A stretch of 64,000 bases of DNA, taken from assembly GCA_002717145.1 (NCBI GenBank), contig PBCP01000103.1, forward strand, positions 1 through 64,000, in the 5' to 3' direction. The position numbers and the translations under genes were made by a program. The DNA is from Planctomycetaceae bacterium. GTDB taxonomy: Bacteria; Planctomycetota; Planctomycetia; Pirellulales; Pirellulaceae. Below, piece by piece: positions 44,202-52,502 of this stretch. Below the pieces are notes generated by a model. The model was not told where the DNA came from and made no database searches. It worked only from the letters and a program-made list of their open reading frames with translations. Each line of letters begins with the position of its first letter. The first letter of the stretch is position 1.

Positions 44202-44611
44202 GAGGTTCTCCTAGGTGATAGTTGTTCCGTACGACTAGTTAGCACGCTAAAAGGGTTCTTACCGTATTCTTTCAATTTAGGAGGCTAAAGGTACTCGGTC
44301 TATGGGGGTAAACGTTTGTTGAGGAGGAAAATATGGACGTTGGCTCTAGACCTGAGGTTTGATTGAATCGGTTGTAGCAACTGTTCGGTGAATTAGCAGG
44401 ATTTGAGCTGTAGCGATTGGTGTGACTTGATTTCTATGTCGAATCCAAAAATCATGGATTTCAGTACAGAACGGGCCAAATGGGCCGACGATATAAGATG
44501 AGAAGGAAAATCTCTATTCTTTGGGGTTTCACGTTGTATGATTACATTGTGAGGCGTTTCTAGAACTAGATATTTTGCTGGTCGATTTATTGTTTTTTAG
44601 GTGTCTATACC
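44202..44611. other. 410-bp divergent intergenic region
   Basis: This region separates the 1345-residue gene (minus) and the propeller gene (plus). I see no tRNA or other RNA gene. It contains a very strong Shine-Dalgarno-like GAGGAGGA (44321-44328) before a 9-codon ATG frame at 44333-44362, and a short hairpin AATCCA/TGGATT (44442-44447 with 44455-44460). Neither is clearly functional. Confidence 0.5.
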
Positions 44612-46189
44612 ATGCGTAAGAATTACGCTCATTCCCCGCTAGCACTGCTGTTCCTATTCGTATTGAGTTCTGTCAGTTTTGGACAGCTCGCATCGACAGG
44701 ATTGATAACTAATAACACTGCGCGAACTCTTGGGCTGGAACGCTCATGGTATATGCAAGCCGCTAAAAATCCCTTTGCCAGCGAGATTGCCGACGTCTAT
44801 CTCCATGTTAGTTCGACAGAAGCAGACTGGAGTTTCGAGGTTACCGATGGAGATAAGTCTTACTTTATACGGGATAAGGATCTGGATAATTTTGGACGAC
44901 CATTGGGGCGAGAAGAGGCTAGGAAACGGGCAACAGAGCAATCGGCCTTAATTCGCCAAAATGGTGGCGAAAGTGAAATCAACGAACATACGATCCCTAA
45001 GATTTATATGTCGGTTGTTTCCGATAGAGGTGACGTCCAGTTGTTAAACGCAGAGACAGGAGAAGTGCTATGGACCGCTCAGGTAGGCGATCCGAAGCAT
45101 CCCACGTCAGGTGTATGCACAAATGATGAACATACCGTTGTGATTACAGGTATCTCAATCTTCATTTTGAGAAATACAGATGGCGCGGTTATCGAGTCTC
45201 GAAAGCTTCAGGCAATTCCGGGTGCCGGCCCTGTTTCTTTAGGCAAACGTATTTTTGTCCCTTCAATCGAAAATCGTGTCGAGGTATACAATCTCGATGT
45301 ATTCAACTGGAAACCAGAGCTGCTTCCATCCAACGGTCGAGTTTTATCACAACCTGTGTTAGGCCAGCGTAGTATTGCCTGGTCGACAGATCGGGGAAAT
45401 GTCTACGTAGCCGGTACAGCCAAGGCTTCCATGTGGTATCGCGTGAATACACTCGGTAAAGTCATCGCACCGATTGCCTATCAGGCACCTGGTCGCTATG
45501 TTGCCAATTGCATTGATGGGTTTGTTTACTGTGTTGACGAATTGACAGGAGACATGGTGTGGCGTCAGAGTTTGGGAGAAGTGCTGACTAATGAACCTGT
45601 GCTTGTGAAGAATCGTGCCTATATCGTCTCTCGCGATAAAAATTGCTACTGCTTAGATATGCGAAATGGTGATATCGTCTGGTCGCAACCAAATATGCAA
45701 CGGATCGTTGCTGCTAGTGGTAAACGCCTGTATGCACTCGACCGATTGGGAAATTTGATGATTCTTAATTTGGATTCCGGTGGTCGGACCAAAACTGTTG
45801 CGGCAGGAAAAGTGGATTTTGTCGTAAGTAACCCACTGACGGATCGAATTTATATGGGCACTCGAACAGGACTGCTTCAATGTGTTCGTGAAATTCATCA
45901 GAAATATCCGCTGTTACATATCGATGAAACAGCACTGGCTGTTGCAGAAGATGAACAGGAAGACCAAAACGTCGATAAACCGGCCAACGGTCCTGTGGCA
46001 CCAGCAGGGAATCCAATGCCACCCGTTGTTCCCCCGAATAATCCGTTTGGCGGGAACAAGCCTCCAGCCAACAATCCGTTTGCTCCGGGTAATAATGGGG
46101 GGGCAAACAATCCACCTGCCAATAACCCGTTTGCTCCAGGCAATAACGGGGGCGGAAATGCTCCGCCTAAGAATCCCTTTCAAAACTAA
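44612..46189 (+). CDS. Secreted PQQ-like beta-propeller protein with NPF-repeat tail
   Basis: A 525-residue protein with a signal peptide (residues 1-26). Residues about 130-440 hold PQQ/pyrrolo-quinoline-like propeller blades: VQLLNAETGEVLWTAQVGD, YVANCIDGFVYCVDELTGDMVWRQSLGE, CYCLDMRNGDIVWSQ, YALDRLGNLMILNLDSGG. The blades suggest a binding or BamB-like scaffold rather than an enzyme, since dehydrogenase cofactor residues are not evident. The last about 60 residues are Asn/Pro/Gly-rich with four NPF motifs in imperfect NNPFAPGNNGG repeats, a disordered extension. It faces the periplasm or cell surface. Confidence 0.82.
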   Translation: MRKNYAHSPLALLFLFVLSSVSFGQLASTGLITNNTARTLGLERSWYMQAAKNPFASEIADVYLHVSSTEADWSFEVTDGDKSYFIRDKDLDNFGRPLGREEARKRATEQSALIRQNGGESEINEHTIPKIYMSVVSDRGDVQLLNAETGEVLWTAQVGDPKHPTSGVCTNDEHTVVITGISIFILRNTDGAVIESRKLQAIPGAGPVSLGKRIFVPSIENRVEVYNLDVFNWKPELLPSNGRVLSQPVLGQRSIAWSTDRGNVYVAGTAKASMWYRVNTLGKVIAPIAYQAPGRYVANCIDGFVYCVDELTGDMVWRQSLGEVLTNEPVLVKNRAYIVSRDKNCYCLDMRNGDIVWSQPNMQRIVAASGKRLYALDRLGNLMILNLDSGGRTKTVAAGKVDFVVSNPLTDRIYMGTRTGLLQCVREIHQKYPLLHIDETALAVAEDEQEDQNVDKPANGPVAPAGNPMPPVVPPNNPFGGNKPPANNPFAPGNNGGANNPPANNPFAPGNNGGGNAPPKNPFQN

Positions 46190-46354
46190 AGTTCTTGTGA
46201 TGCCTGACACTTCGGGAAGACTGTTGGTTTCAGTAAACGGCTACTTGACCGATTGCTCGTAAGAAACCACACTCATGCATTGAGTTGCTATATTACATTG
46301 AGCAGCTTAGTACTAGTTTGAATTATCAAATTACATGCATGGAACCTGTCATCA

Positions 46355-47923
46355 ATGTCTTCTCCTCCCATTAAACGCGCTTTGATCAGTGTTAGTGATA
46401 AACTTGGCCTTGTCGACTTTGCTCAAGGTCTGGCAGCAGCCGGTGCCGAAATTTATAGCACTGGTGGGACACGTCGCCATTTGGAGCAAAGCGGAATTGA
46501 AGTCCTCGACGTTGCGGAATACACAGGTTTTCCAGAAATGATGGACGGTCGTGTGAAAACGCTTCATCCCCGGATATTTGCGGGAATTCTATGTCGCCAT
46601 GACCGGGAAGATGATATGGCTTCCTTAGAGGAGCATGAGATTCTTAGTTTTGAGCTGGTTGTCGTAAACCTATACCCCTTCCAGGCCACAATTGCTAAAC
46701 CCGACGTAACGAAGGCTCAGGCGATCGAGCAAATTGATATTGGCGGTCCTAGTCTAGTACGTGCAGCAGCCAAGAATGCCAGATTCACCTCGATCGTTAC
46801 CAATCCGGAACAGTATTCTTCTGTTTTAGATGAAGTCACCGAATCAGGCTGCACAACACAGGAGACTAGAGACCAATTATCAGCCGCAGCCTTTGCAATG
46901 ACAGCTGAGTATGATCGAGCGATCTCTGGTTATTTTGCTGAATCAGAGGTAGACGGCGGATTTACCAGGAATATGACGATTTCGATGCGGCTCAAAAACG
47001 AGTTGCGTTACGGTGAGAATCCTCATCAGCAAGCAGCCGTTTATTCAATGGTTGGTTACTCGGGAGCCAATGTCGTCAATGCCCGTCAACTGAACGGCAA
47101 AGACCTTTCATATAATAATCTGCTTGATCTGGATGCAGCTCTACACATTGTCCGGCCATTCACCGAAGCCGCGTGTAGTGTGATTAAACACAATAATCCC
47201 TGCGGAGCTGCGACGGGAGATTCGCTTGCAGAAGCGACAAGAAAAGCGATGGCGGGTGACCCACTGAGTGCTTTCGGTAGTATCCTGGGCATGAATCGAG
47301 TGGTTGATGAGGAAACCGCTGAATTATTATCCGAGCCAGGTTTATTTGTCGAAGCGATTGTTGCCCCCGACTTTTCTGCCTCAGCCATCGGTATTTTGAC
47401 AACGAAACCGAAATGGCGTAACAATGTGCGTCTGATGCAGGTTGGCACACTTGAAGATCAACAGGTTGAATTGTCCTACCGTCATATCCATGGAGGCATG
47501 CTTGTTCAGGATGCTGATGTGATCGCTGATGATTACCCTGGTTGGGAAGTTGTGACAGAAACAGAACCAAATGAGCCCCTTGTTAGTGAATTGAAATTTG
47601 CCTGGCAGATGGTGCGACACATCAAATCCAATGCAATTGCGGTGTGTCGTGAACAGTCGTTGGTTGGGGCAGGTGCCGGTCAGATGAGTCGGGTTGATTC
47701 TGTGGAAATTGCCATCCGTAAGGCGGGTGACCGAACCCAAGGAGCTGTGCTATCTTCTGATGCTTTCTTCCCGTTCCCTGACTCTATCCATGCCGCGGCA
47801 GAGGCAGGAATCGCTGCTATTATTCAGCCCGGAGGTTCCCGCGGTGATGAGTCTGTGATTGAAGCTTGTAATGAACATGGGATTCCCATGATCTTTACCG
47901 GTCGACGTCACTTTAAGCATTAA
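46355..47923 (+). CDS. purH: Bifunctional AICAR formyltransferase/IMP cyclohydrolase
   Basis: Catalyses the last two steps of IMP synthesis. The N-terminal cyclohydrolase domain begins ALISVSDKLGLVDFA and has STGGTRRHLEQ and DGRVKTLHPRI. The C-terminal formyltransferase domain has LRYGENPHQQAA and the catalytic VIKHNNPCGAA (Lys-His), then the AFGSILGMNR and IQPGGSRGDESVI segments. At 522 residues the length is normal. The TAA stop and next ATG share one base (TAATG), so the downstream gene is translationally coupled. Confidence 0.97.
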   Translation: MSSPPIKRALISVSDKLGLVDFAQGLAAAGAEIYSTGGTRRHLEQSGIEVLDVAEYTGFPEMMDGRVKTLHPRIFAGILCRHDREDDMASLEEHEILSFELVVVNLYPFQATIAKPDVTKAQAIEQIDIGGPSLVRAAAKNARFTSIVTNPEQYSSVLDEVTESGCTTQETRDQLSAAAFAMTAEYDRAISGYFAESEVDGGFTRNMTISMRLKNELRYGENPHQQAAVYSMVGYSGANVVNARQLNGKDLSYNNLLDLDAALHIVRPFTEAACSVIKHNNPCGAATGDSLAEATRKAMAGDPLSAFGSILGMNRVVDEETAELLSEPGLFVEAIVAPDFSASAIGILTTKPKWRNNVRLMQVGTLEDQQVELSYRHIHGGMLVQDADVIADDYPGWEVVTETEPNEPLVSELKFAWQMVRHIKSNAIAVCREQSLVGAGAGQMSRVDSVEIAIRKAGDRTQGAVLSSDAFFPFPDSIHAAAEAGIAAIIQPGGSRGDESVIEACNEHGIPMIFTGRRHFKH

Positions 47924-48855
47924 TGATGCTAGGTAAGACGCCTGAGTTTATTCGTTGGGCTCTGGCTCACGAATGCGCATTGCGGGACTTCCCCAATTGG
48001 CAAGACCCGAATAGAACAGAACGTCACTTACGAGCGATTCGCGTATACCAAAATGCCGTTAAGCAAGATCGAGTGCTAGATGGTGTGGCCGTGGAAGCTC
48101 TTGAATCCGATATGGTCGAGGTAGATGAAGTTTTAGGGTTTAGGGTACATGATGTTTTCGAATTCTATGGAGATCCTGAAAGCGTTGCTAACACATGCCA
48201 ATCCTGTCCTGCAAACGTCTTAAAAAAAATCGATAGTTCCGCCTGGGTGGGATGCTATGGATTGATGCCTGTGAGTGAAATTGTGTTGCCGGACTTGGTT
48301 GAAACGGTTCCTCAGGGAAGCATCGATTTACGTATCGTGTTGGAAGAGCTGTTGAGCGAAAATCCGATACTGTCAGAGCGAATTCAGCAGAGATTCGATA
48401 AGACTGCCCCAAGTTGGTATGGATTATGGATTTCGAGAATCCCATCACTTACACAGCGACAAATCCAATTGGAAGTAATTGAGGCAGTATTGGAACTTGC
48501 ACCCTGTTCGGTGACTCCCCCTTGGGAGGTGTTTCGGCGGGGATTACGATTGAGTATTGAAGAGGATATACCACTACACATCCAATTGGTTCCTGAAGCA
48601 GAAACCGATGGAGTGTATTGGTTTGTTGACCCACATTGTGGTCGTTGTGGAGCAATTTCCAATACACAGACCCACACGGGTAAACAGTGTCTGGTTTGTA
48701 AGAATGAAGGCCGCCCACGAGAACGTCAGCGACGATTTGTCAGAGGAAAACGGCCATACTGGAAGATGAATCGGTTTTTGGGTGAAGACGGGACACGGGA
48801 ATTCCTGGAAGAGTTTAACAAGTATAAGGGATGGGATCATGTCACAGTCCGGTAG
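47923..48855 (+). CDS. Cys-rich hypothetical protein between purH and trpC
   Basis: A 310-residue protein I cannot assign. It has no signal peptide or membrane helix. Cys-rich points are CQSCPANV (residues about 91-98) and a C-terminal zinc-ribbon-like pair CGRCGAIS ... CLVCKNEG, followed by a very basic stretch (RPRERQRRFVRGKRPYWKMNRFL split by motif), which suggests nucleic-acid or ribosome contact. The ATG overlaps the purH stop, and its 3' end overlaps the trpC start by 17 bases, so all three should be co-translated. An alternative start is ATG 47926. Confidence 0.75.
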   Translation: MMLGKTPEFIRWALAHECALRDFPNWQDPNRTERHLRAIRVYQNAVKQDRVLDGVAVEALESDMVEVDEVLGFRVHDVFEFYGDPESVANTCQSCPANVLKKIDSSAWVGCYGLMPVSEIVLPDLVETVPQGSIDLRIVLEELLSENPILSERIQQRFDKTAPSWYGLWISRIPSLTQRQIQLEVIEAVLELAPCSVTPPWEVFRRGLRLSIEEDIPLHIQLVPEAETDGVYWFVDPHCGRCGAISNTQTHTGKQCLVCKNEGRPRERQRRFVRGKRPYWKMNRFLGEDGTREFLEEFNKYKGWDHVTVR

Positions 48856-49633
48856 TGTACTGGATAGAATCGTTGAAACCAAATGGGCTGAAATTGAGGC
48901 TGCTAAAAAAATGTTGCCAGAAGAACGCCTACGTCAACAACTTGAGAATGCACCAGAAGTCCGTGATTTCTTTGCCGCGTTGGCTGCCGATGGCCCTATT
49001 AAACTTATCGCAGAAGTAAAGAAAGCCAGTCCTTCAGCAGGATTAATCCGTGAAGACTTCGATCCGGTTAAAATCGCTCAGGCGTACGAAACGAATGGGG
49101 CCACCTGTATAAGCTGTCTAACGGATCAACAATATTTTCAGGGAAGTCTCGAATTTCTCTCAGCCATTCGCCAGCAGGTGAATATACCGATACTTCGGAA
49201 AGACTTTATTCTCGATACATATCAACTACTGGAGGCCCGAGTGGCAGGAGCAGATGCTGTGTTATTGATCGCTGAATGTCTTGATGATTGCCAACTTAGG
49301 AAATTACATGGGGAAGCGATTGATTTAGGACTTACTCCGCTGGTGGAATTCTACTTTCCTGAAAACTGTCAACGGGTGCTCGACGCCGGTGCCAGCCTGA
49401 TTGGAGTGAATAATCGCAATCTACATACGTTTGAAACCAATCTCGAACATACGGTTGATATGAAACGACAGGTACCAGATGATTGCTTGCTGGTTGGGGA
49501 ATCCGGAATCTATACACCAGAAGATGCTCTTATGCTTGCCGAACAGGATGTAGATGCGATTTTGGTAGGTGAGAGTTTAATGCGGCAGGACGATATAGGT
49601 GCTGCCGTGCAAAACCTGTTATCACTCGTTTAA
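48839..49633 (+). CDS. trpC: Indole-3-glycerol phosphate synthase
   Basis: Closes the indole ring in tryptophan synthesis. The 264-residue TIM barrel shows PIKLIAEVKKASPSAGLI, CLTDQQYFQGS, ILRKDFILDTYQ, LLIAECLD, GVNNRNLHTF and VGESGIYTPEDA, which include the catalytic Lys and Glu residues and the phosphate-binding loop. The start ATG 48839 has AAGGG eight bases upstream and lies inside the preceding gene's end; the longer frame adds 19 unrelated residues. No other trp genes are in the window. Confidence 0.96.
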   Translation: MSQSGSVLDRIVETKWAEIEAAKKMLPEERLRQQLENAPEVRDFFAALAADGPIKLIAEVKKASPSAGLIREDFDPVKIAQAYETNGATCISCLTDQQYFQGSLEFLSAIRQQVNIPILRKDFILDTYQLLEARVAGADAVLLIAECLDDCQLRKLHGEAIDLGLTPLVEFYFPENCQRVLDAGASLIGVNNRNLHTFETNLEHTVDMKRQVPDDCLLVGESGIYTPEDALMLAEQDVDAILVGESLMRQDDIGAAVQNLLSLV

Positions 49634-49792
49634 GTCGATCTATAGACAGTCGCTGCAACAAGGATGCCAAGGTGATGCCGCCGATATCCACGAGGCTAGA
49701 GTTTATAAAAACTCGTCTGGAGGGCTTACGGCTGTTTTCGTATACTTTCTCGACTTTTCCATGCGGGGGGGCCTGCGCGGAATACTTGAGAA

Positions 49793-50677
49793 ATGAATTC
49801 AATTTGTTGTGACAAGTCCTACGTATATCGTCTCCTTTTGACAGTACTATGTTGTGGTATGTTGAGCGGTTGTGGTACGACGAAGGTGAAGACCGGTACC
49901 GATCAGCTTCTGATGTCCAATGCGGTCGACCTAACCGTGGGCAATCTGGATTTCAGCGACATTGCCGGAGAAAAAGTTTATCTGGATTCCAAATATGTAG
50001 TTGCGGTCAAAGGCTTTGGATTCGTCAACGCTAACTATATCGTCAGTGCGTTGCGTCAACAGTTGTTCGCACACAACTGTGAGCTCGTAGATTCTGTAGA
50101 CGCTGCCGATTATGTTGTCGAACCTCGTGTTGGGGCATTGGGGGCTGATAGTCAGACTATCACTTACGGCATTCCGGGTAATAACTCGTTGGGAGCATTT
50201 ACGGCGTTGATTCCAAGTGTACCCACAGTTCCTATTTTGCCCGAAATTTCTGTTGCCAAGCGAGACGATAGTTCAGGGTTAGCCAAGATTTCAGTCTTTG
50301 TGTATGACAAAAATGAACGAACTCCGATTTGGCAGTCTGGTGTGAATTATGCTCGCTCAACTTCCAATGACATGTGGATTTTTGGCGCAGGGCCACTTCA
50401 ATGGGGGACTATTTATGATGAACCAAAATTCGCAGGGCACAGGGTCAACACAGACTTTTTCAATATTGCGAAATGGTTTGAGCGTCCCAGATATACATCA
50501 ACGGCAGAGAATAAGCCGAAATACCATAGCGAGTTTTCATTTAACGACGCATTGCAACCAACCGTGCTGCCCGCCGAGTATCAGGGGCCTGTCCGCCCTA
50601 ATTCGGAGGCTGGAACGCTTGCTCCGGGGGAACCGAACTCCGTGACACCACCGGCCAATGCACAACCTCTGAAATAA
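49793..50677 (+). CDS. Hypothetical lipoprotein
   Basis: A 294-residue protein with a lipoprotein signal peptide: hydrophobic RLLLTVLCCGMLSGC with the lipobox L-S-G-C at about Cys27, so it should be anchored to a membrane. The mature part starts GTTKVKTGTDQLLMSNAVD and has the NLDFSDIAGEKVYLDSKYV segment, which I associate with a planctomycete lipoprotein family (DUF6655-like, from memory). A Pro-rich C-terminus follows. No catalytic motif is visible. It lies 160 bp downstream of trpC. Confidence 0.75.
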   Translation: MNSICCDKSYVYRLLLTVLCCGMLSGCGTTKVKTGTDQLLMSNAVDLTVGNLDFSDIAGEKVYLDSKYVVAVKGFGFVNANYIVSALRQQLFAHNCELVDSVDAADYVVEPRVGALGADSQTITYGIPGNNSLGAFTALIPSVPTVPILPEISVAKRDDSSGLAKISVFVYDKNERTPIWQSGVNYARSTSNDMWIFGAGPLQWGTIYDEPKFAGHRVNTDFFNIAKWFERPRYTSTAENKPKYHSEFSFNDALQPTVLPAEYQGPVRPNSEAGTLAPGEPNSVTPPANAQPLK

Positions 50678-50692
50678 AGTGAGCGGTGCCCT

Positions 50693-51601
50693 ATGTCGGT
50701 TCGAGGGTTTGACAAGGATCAGTATCAACTGCTTGACTTTGGTGACGGACGAAAACTAGAGCGATTTGCCCAATGGATTATTGATCGCCCGTGTCCTCCG
50801 GCTGAGCAGGCCCGCAAGGCTACGCCCGAAATATGGCAACACGCTCATTTAAAGTTTCAACGCAAAGATGGTATTCACGGGCAATGGAGATTGCTCCAAT
50901 CACAAATGCAAATTGACTTTGGTGAAAATGGAGAACAGTTTCCAGCTTGGTCTATCGACTATCAGGATCAGTTTAAGCTCAATCTTCACCTTAGTCCTGT
51001 TGGTCATTTAGGGATCTTTGCTGAGCAGGCGGAAAACTGGCACTGGATTAGCCAGCAAGTGAAACGACTGCAGAGTGGCCTACATGAACCGATCAAGGTA
51101 CTTAATCTGTTCGCGTATACTGGTGGCAGTACGTTAGCCGCTGCCGCGGCAGGCGCCCACGTAACACACATCGATAGCGCCGGCAATATGGTCAATCGTG
51201 CCCGCCAGAACGCCGAGTCCAGCGGCTTGAGTGACGCTTCAATCCGCTGGATTCAGGAAGATGCTTTGCTCTTTTGTCAGCGGGAATTGAAGAGAGGTAA
51301 TCAGTATCAGGGAATCATTCTTGATCCACCATCCTATGGCCATGGCCCTAAAAACCAGATATGGAAAATTGGTAGGCACCTACTACCGCTTCTTGAACTA
51401 TGTGGAGAATTGACGAGCCAGCAACGAGGATTCATATTGCTTACCAATCATTCTCCGGACTTCAGTTCGGCTGATCTAGAAGCGTCCTTTGCTGACGCAA
51501 TCTTTGGCTCGTGTGGAGCCGGAGCACGAGCCAGTCGAATGACCTTAACGGCAGAATCAGGCGAACGGCTCGATGCCGGCTGCGTAGTCCGATTTCCCTG
51601 A
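50693..51601 (+). CDS. Class I SAM-dependent methyltransferase (rRNA methyltransferase RlmI/RlmL-like)
   Basis: A 302-residue protein. The C-terminal Rossmann domain has motif I VLNLFAYTGGSTLAAAAAGAHV, an acidic HIDSA, and the NPPY-like motif IILDPPSYGHGP, typical of rRNA base methyltransferases. The N-terminal half is a short beta-rich region with GIHGQWRLLQ and LSPVGHLGIFAEQ. A 23S rRNA target is likely but the base and position are unknown. It starts 16 bp after the lipoprotein and converges with the SpoU gene. Confidence 0.82.
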   Translation: MSVRGFDKDQYQLLDFGDGRKLERFAQWIIDRPCPPAEQARKATPEIWQHAHLKFQRKDGIHGQWRLLQSQMQIDFGENGEQFPAWSIDYQDQFKLNLHLSPVGHLGIFAEQAENWHWISQQVKRLQSGLHEPIKVLNLFAYTGGSTLAAAAAGAHVTHIDSAGNMVNRARQNAESSGLSDASIRWIQEDALLFCQRELKRGNQYQGIILDPPSYGHGPKNQIWKIGRHLLPLLELCGELTSQQRGFILLTNHSPDFSSADLEASFADAIFGSCGAGARASRMTLTAESGERLDAGCVVRFP

Positions 51602-51629
51602 CGCGGCGAGAGCCTAGCTTACTAAGAAT

Positions 51630-52436
51630 TTAGGATTGAGAACGTTGCCGCAATGCCTCAAAGCAGACAACGGCACAACTGGTCGAGACATTAAGGCTAT
51701 CACCCACACCAAGCATAGGGATGTTGATCGCCGTTGAATTGTCATTATGCCAGGCACTACTTAATCCAGTCGCTTCGGTGCCCATCACGACAGCAGTTGG
51801 TCCACTGTAGTTGGCATCTGTGTAGCTGATGGCACCATCGACGCGGGTAGCCAACGTCTGAAAATTGTAAGTCTTAAGCCAACTCTGTAACGAATCAAGT
51901 TCTGCATGGATCACAGGCATGTGAAAGATCGCTCCACAGCTACTGCGAATAGCATTGGGATTGTAGATGTCAGCGGAACCCTCAGCCACGATTACGGCAC
52001 AGACGCCGGAGGCATCGGCTGTTCTGACAATAGCTCCAAGATTTCCAGGCTTCTCGATCGCTTCCAAAATAATGATGAGCGAATCCGATGTGACATCCAG
52101 ATTTACAAGTTCATGAGGGGCTGGAGTTCTGGCAACAGCAATCATGCTAAGTTGTCGCTGTCCATAAGAGAGTTTCTCCATCACTCGCTCAGAAACTTTA
52201 ATCAGCTCAGTTCCATCCAATTCGCATTGTGAGAGAATTTCCTGGGGTAATGTACTTTGGCAGGCATCTAAATTGAAATAGATGGCTTCGATCGAAATCG
52301 AGGCATTACAGGCCCTTTCTAGTTCGCGTAAACCATCGATAATAAATCGCTGTTGCCTTTGACGACCTCGCCGATCTCTCAGTCGAATGACATCTTTTAT
52401 GCGGGGATTCTGAGGACTTGTGATTTCCAAAATCAT
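51630..52436 (-). CDS. SpoU/TrmH-family RNA 2'-O-methyltransferase
   Basis: A 268-residue protein of the knotted SPOUT group. N-terminal substrate-binding part starts ITSPQNPRIKDVIRLRDRRGRQRQQRFIIDG in two pieces, as in SpoU_sub_bind proteins. The three SpoU motifs are EAIEKPGNLGAIVRTADASG, VMGTEATGLSSAW and IPMLGVGDSLNVSTSCAVVCFE. Likely target is a ribose in 23S rRNA or tRNA. It lies 66 bp behind the sulfite/nitrite reductase on the same strand. Confidence 0.9.
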   Translation of the reverse strand: MILEITSPQNPRIKDVIRLRDRRGRQRQQRFIIDGLRELERACNASISIEAIYFNLDACQSTLPQEILSQCELDGTELIKVSERVMEKLSYGQRQLSMIAVARTPAPHELVNLDVTSDSLIIILEAIEKPGNLGAIVRTADASGVCAVIVAEGSADIYNPNAIRSSCGAIFHMPVIHAELDSLQSWLKTYNFQTLATRVDGAISYTDANYSGPTAVVMGTEATGLSSAWHNDNSTAINIPMLGVGDSLNVSTSCAVVCFEALRQRSQS

Positions 52437-52502
52437 CGAAACTCTCCACGGAACCCGAAATCAGTAGAACACAGATGAAAAGCTCCTTGGTGTATGCGGC
52501 AA

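Noticed and set aside
44202-44611. tRNA or riboswitch in the divergent gap
   Set aside because: No cloverleaf, T-loop or known aptamer pattern could be built by eye.
49530-49802. Minus-strand frame overlapping trpC and the lipoprotein start
   Set aside because: It is the shadow of trpC and has no independent support.
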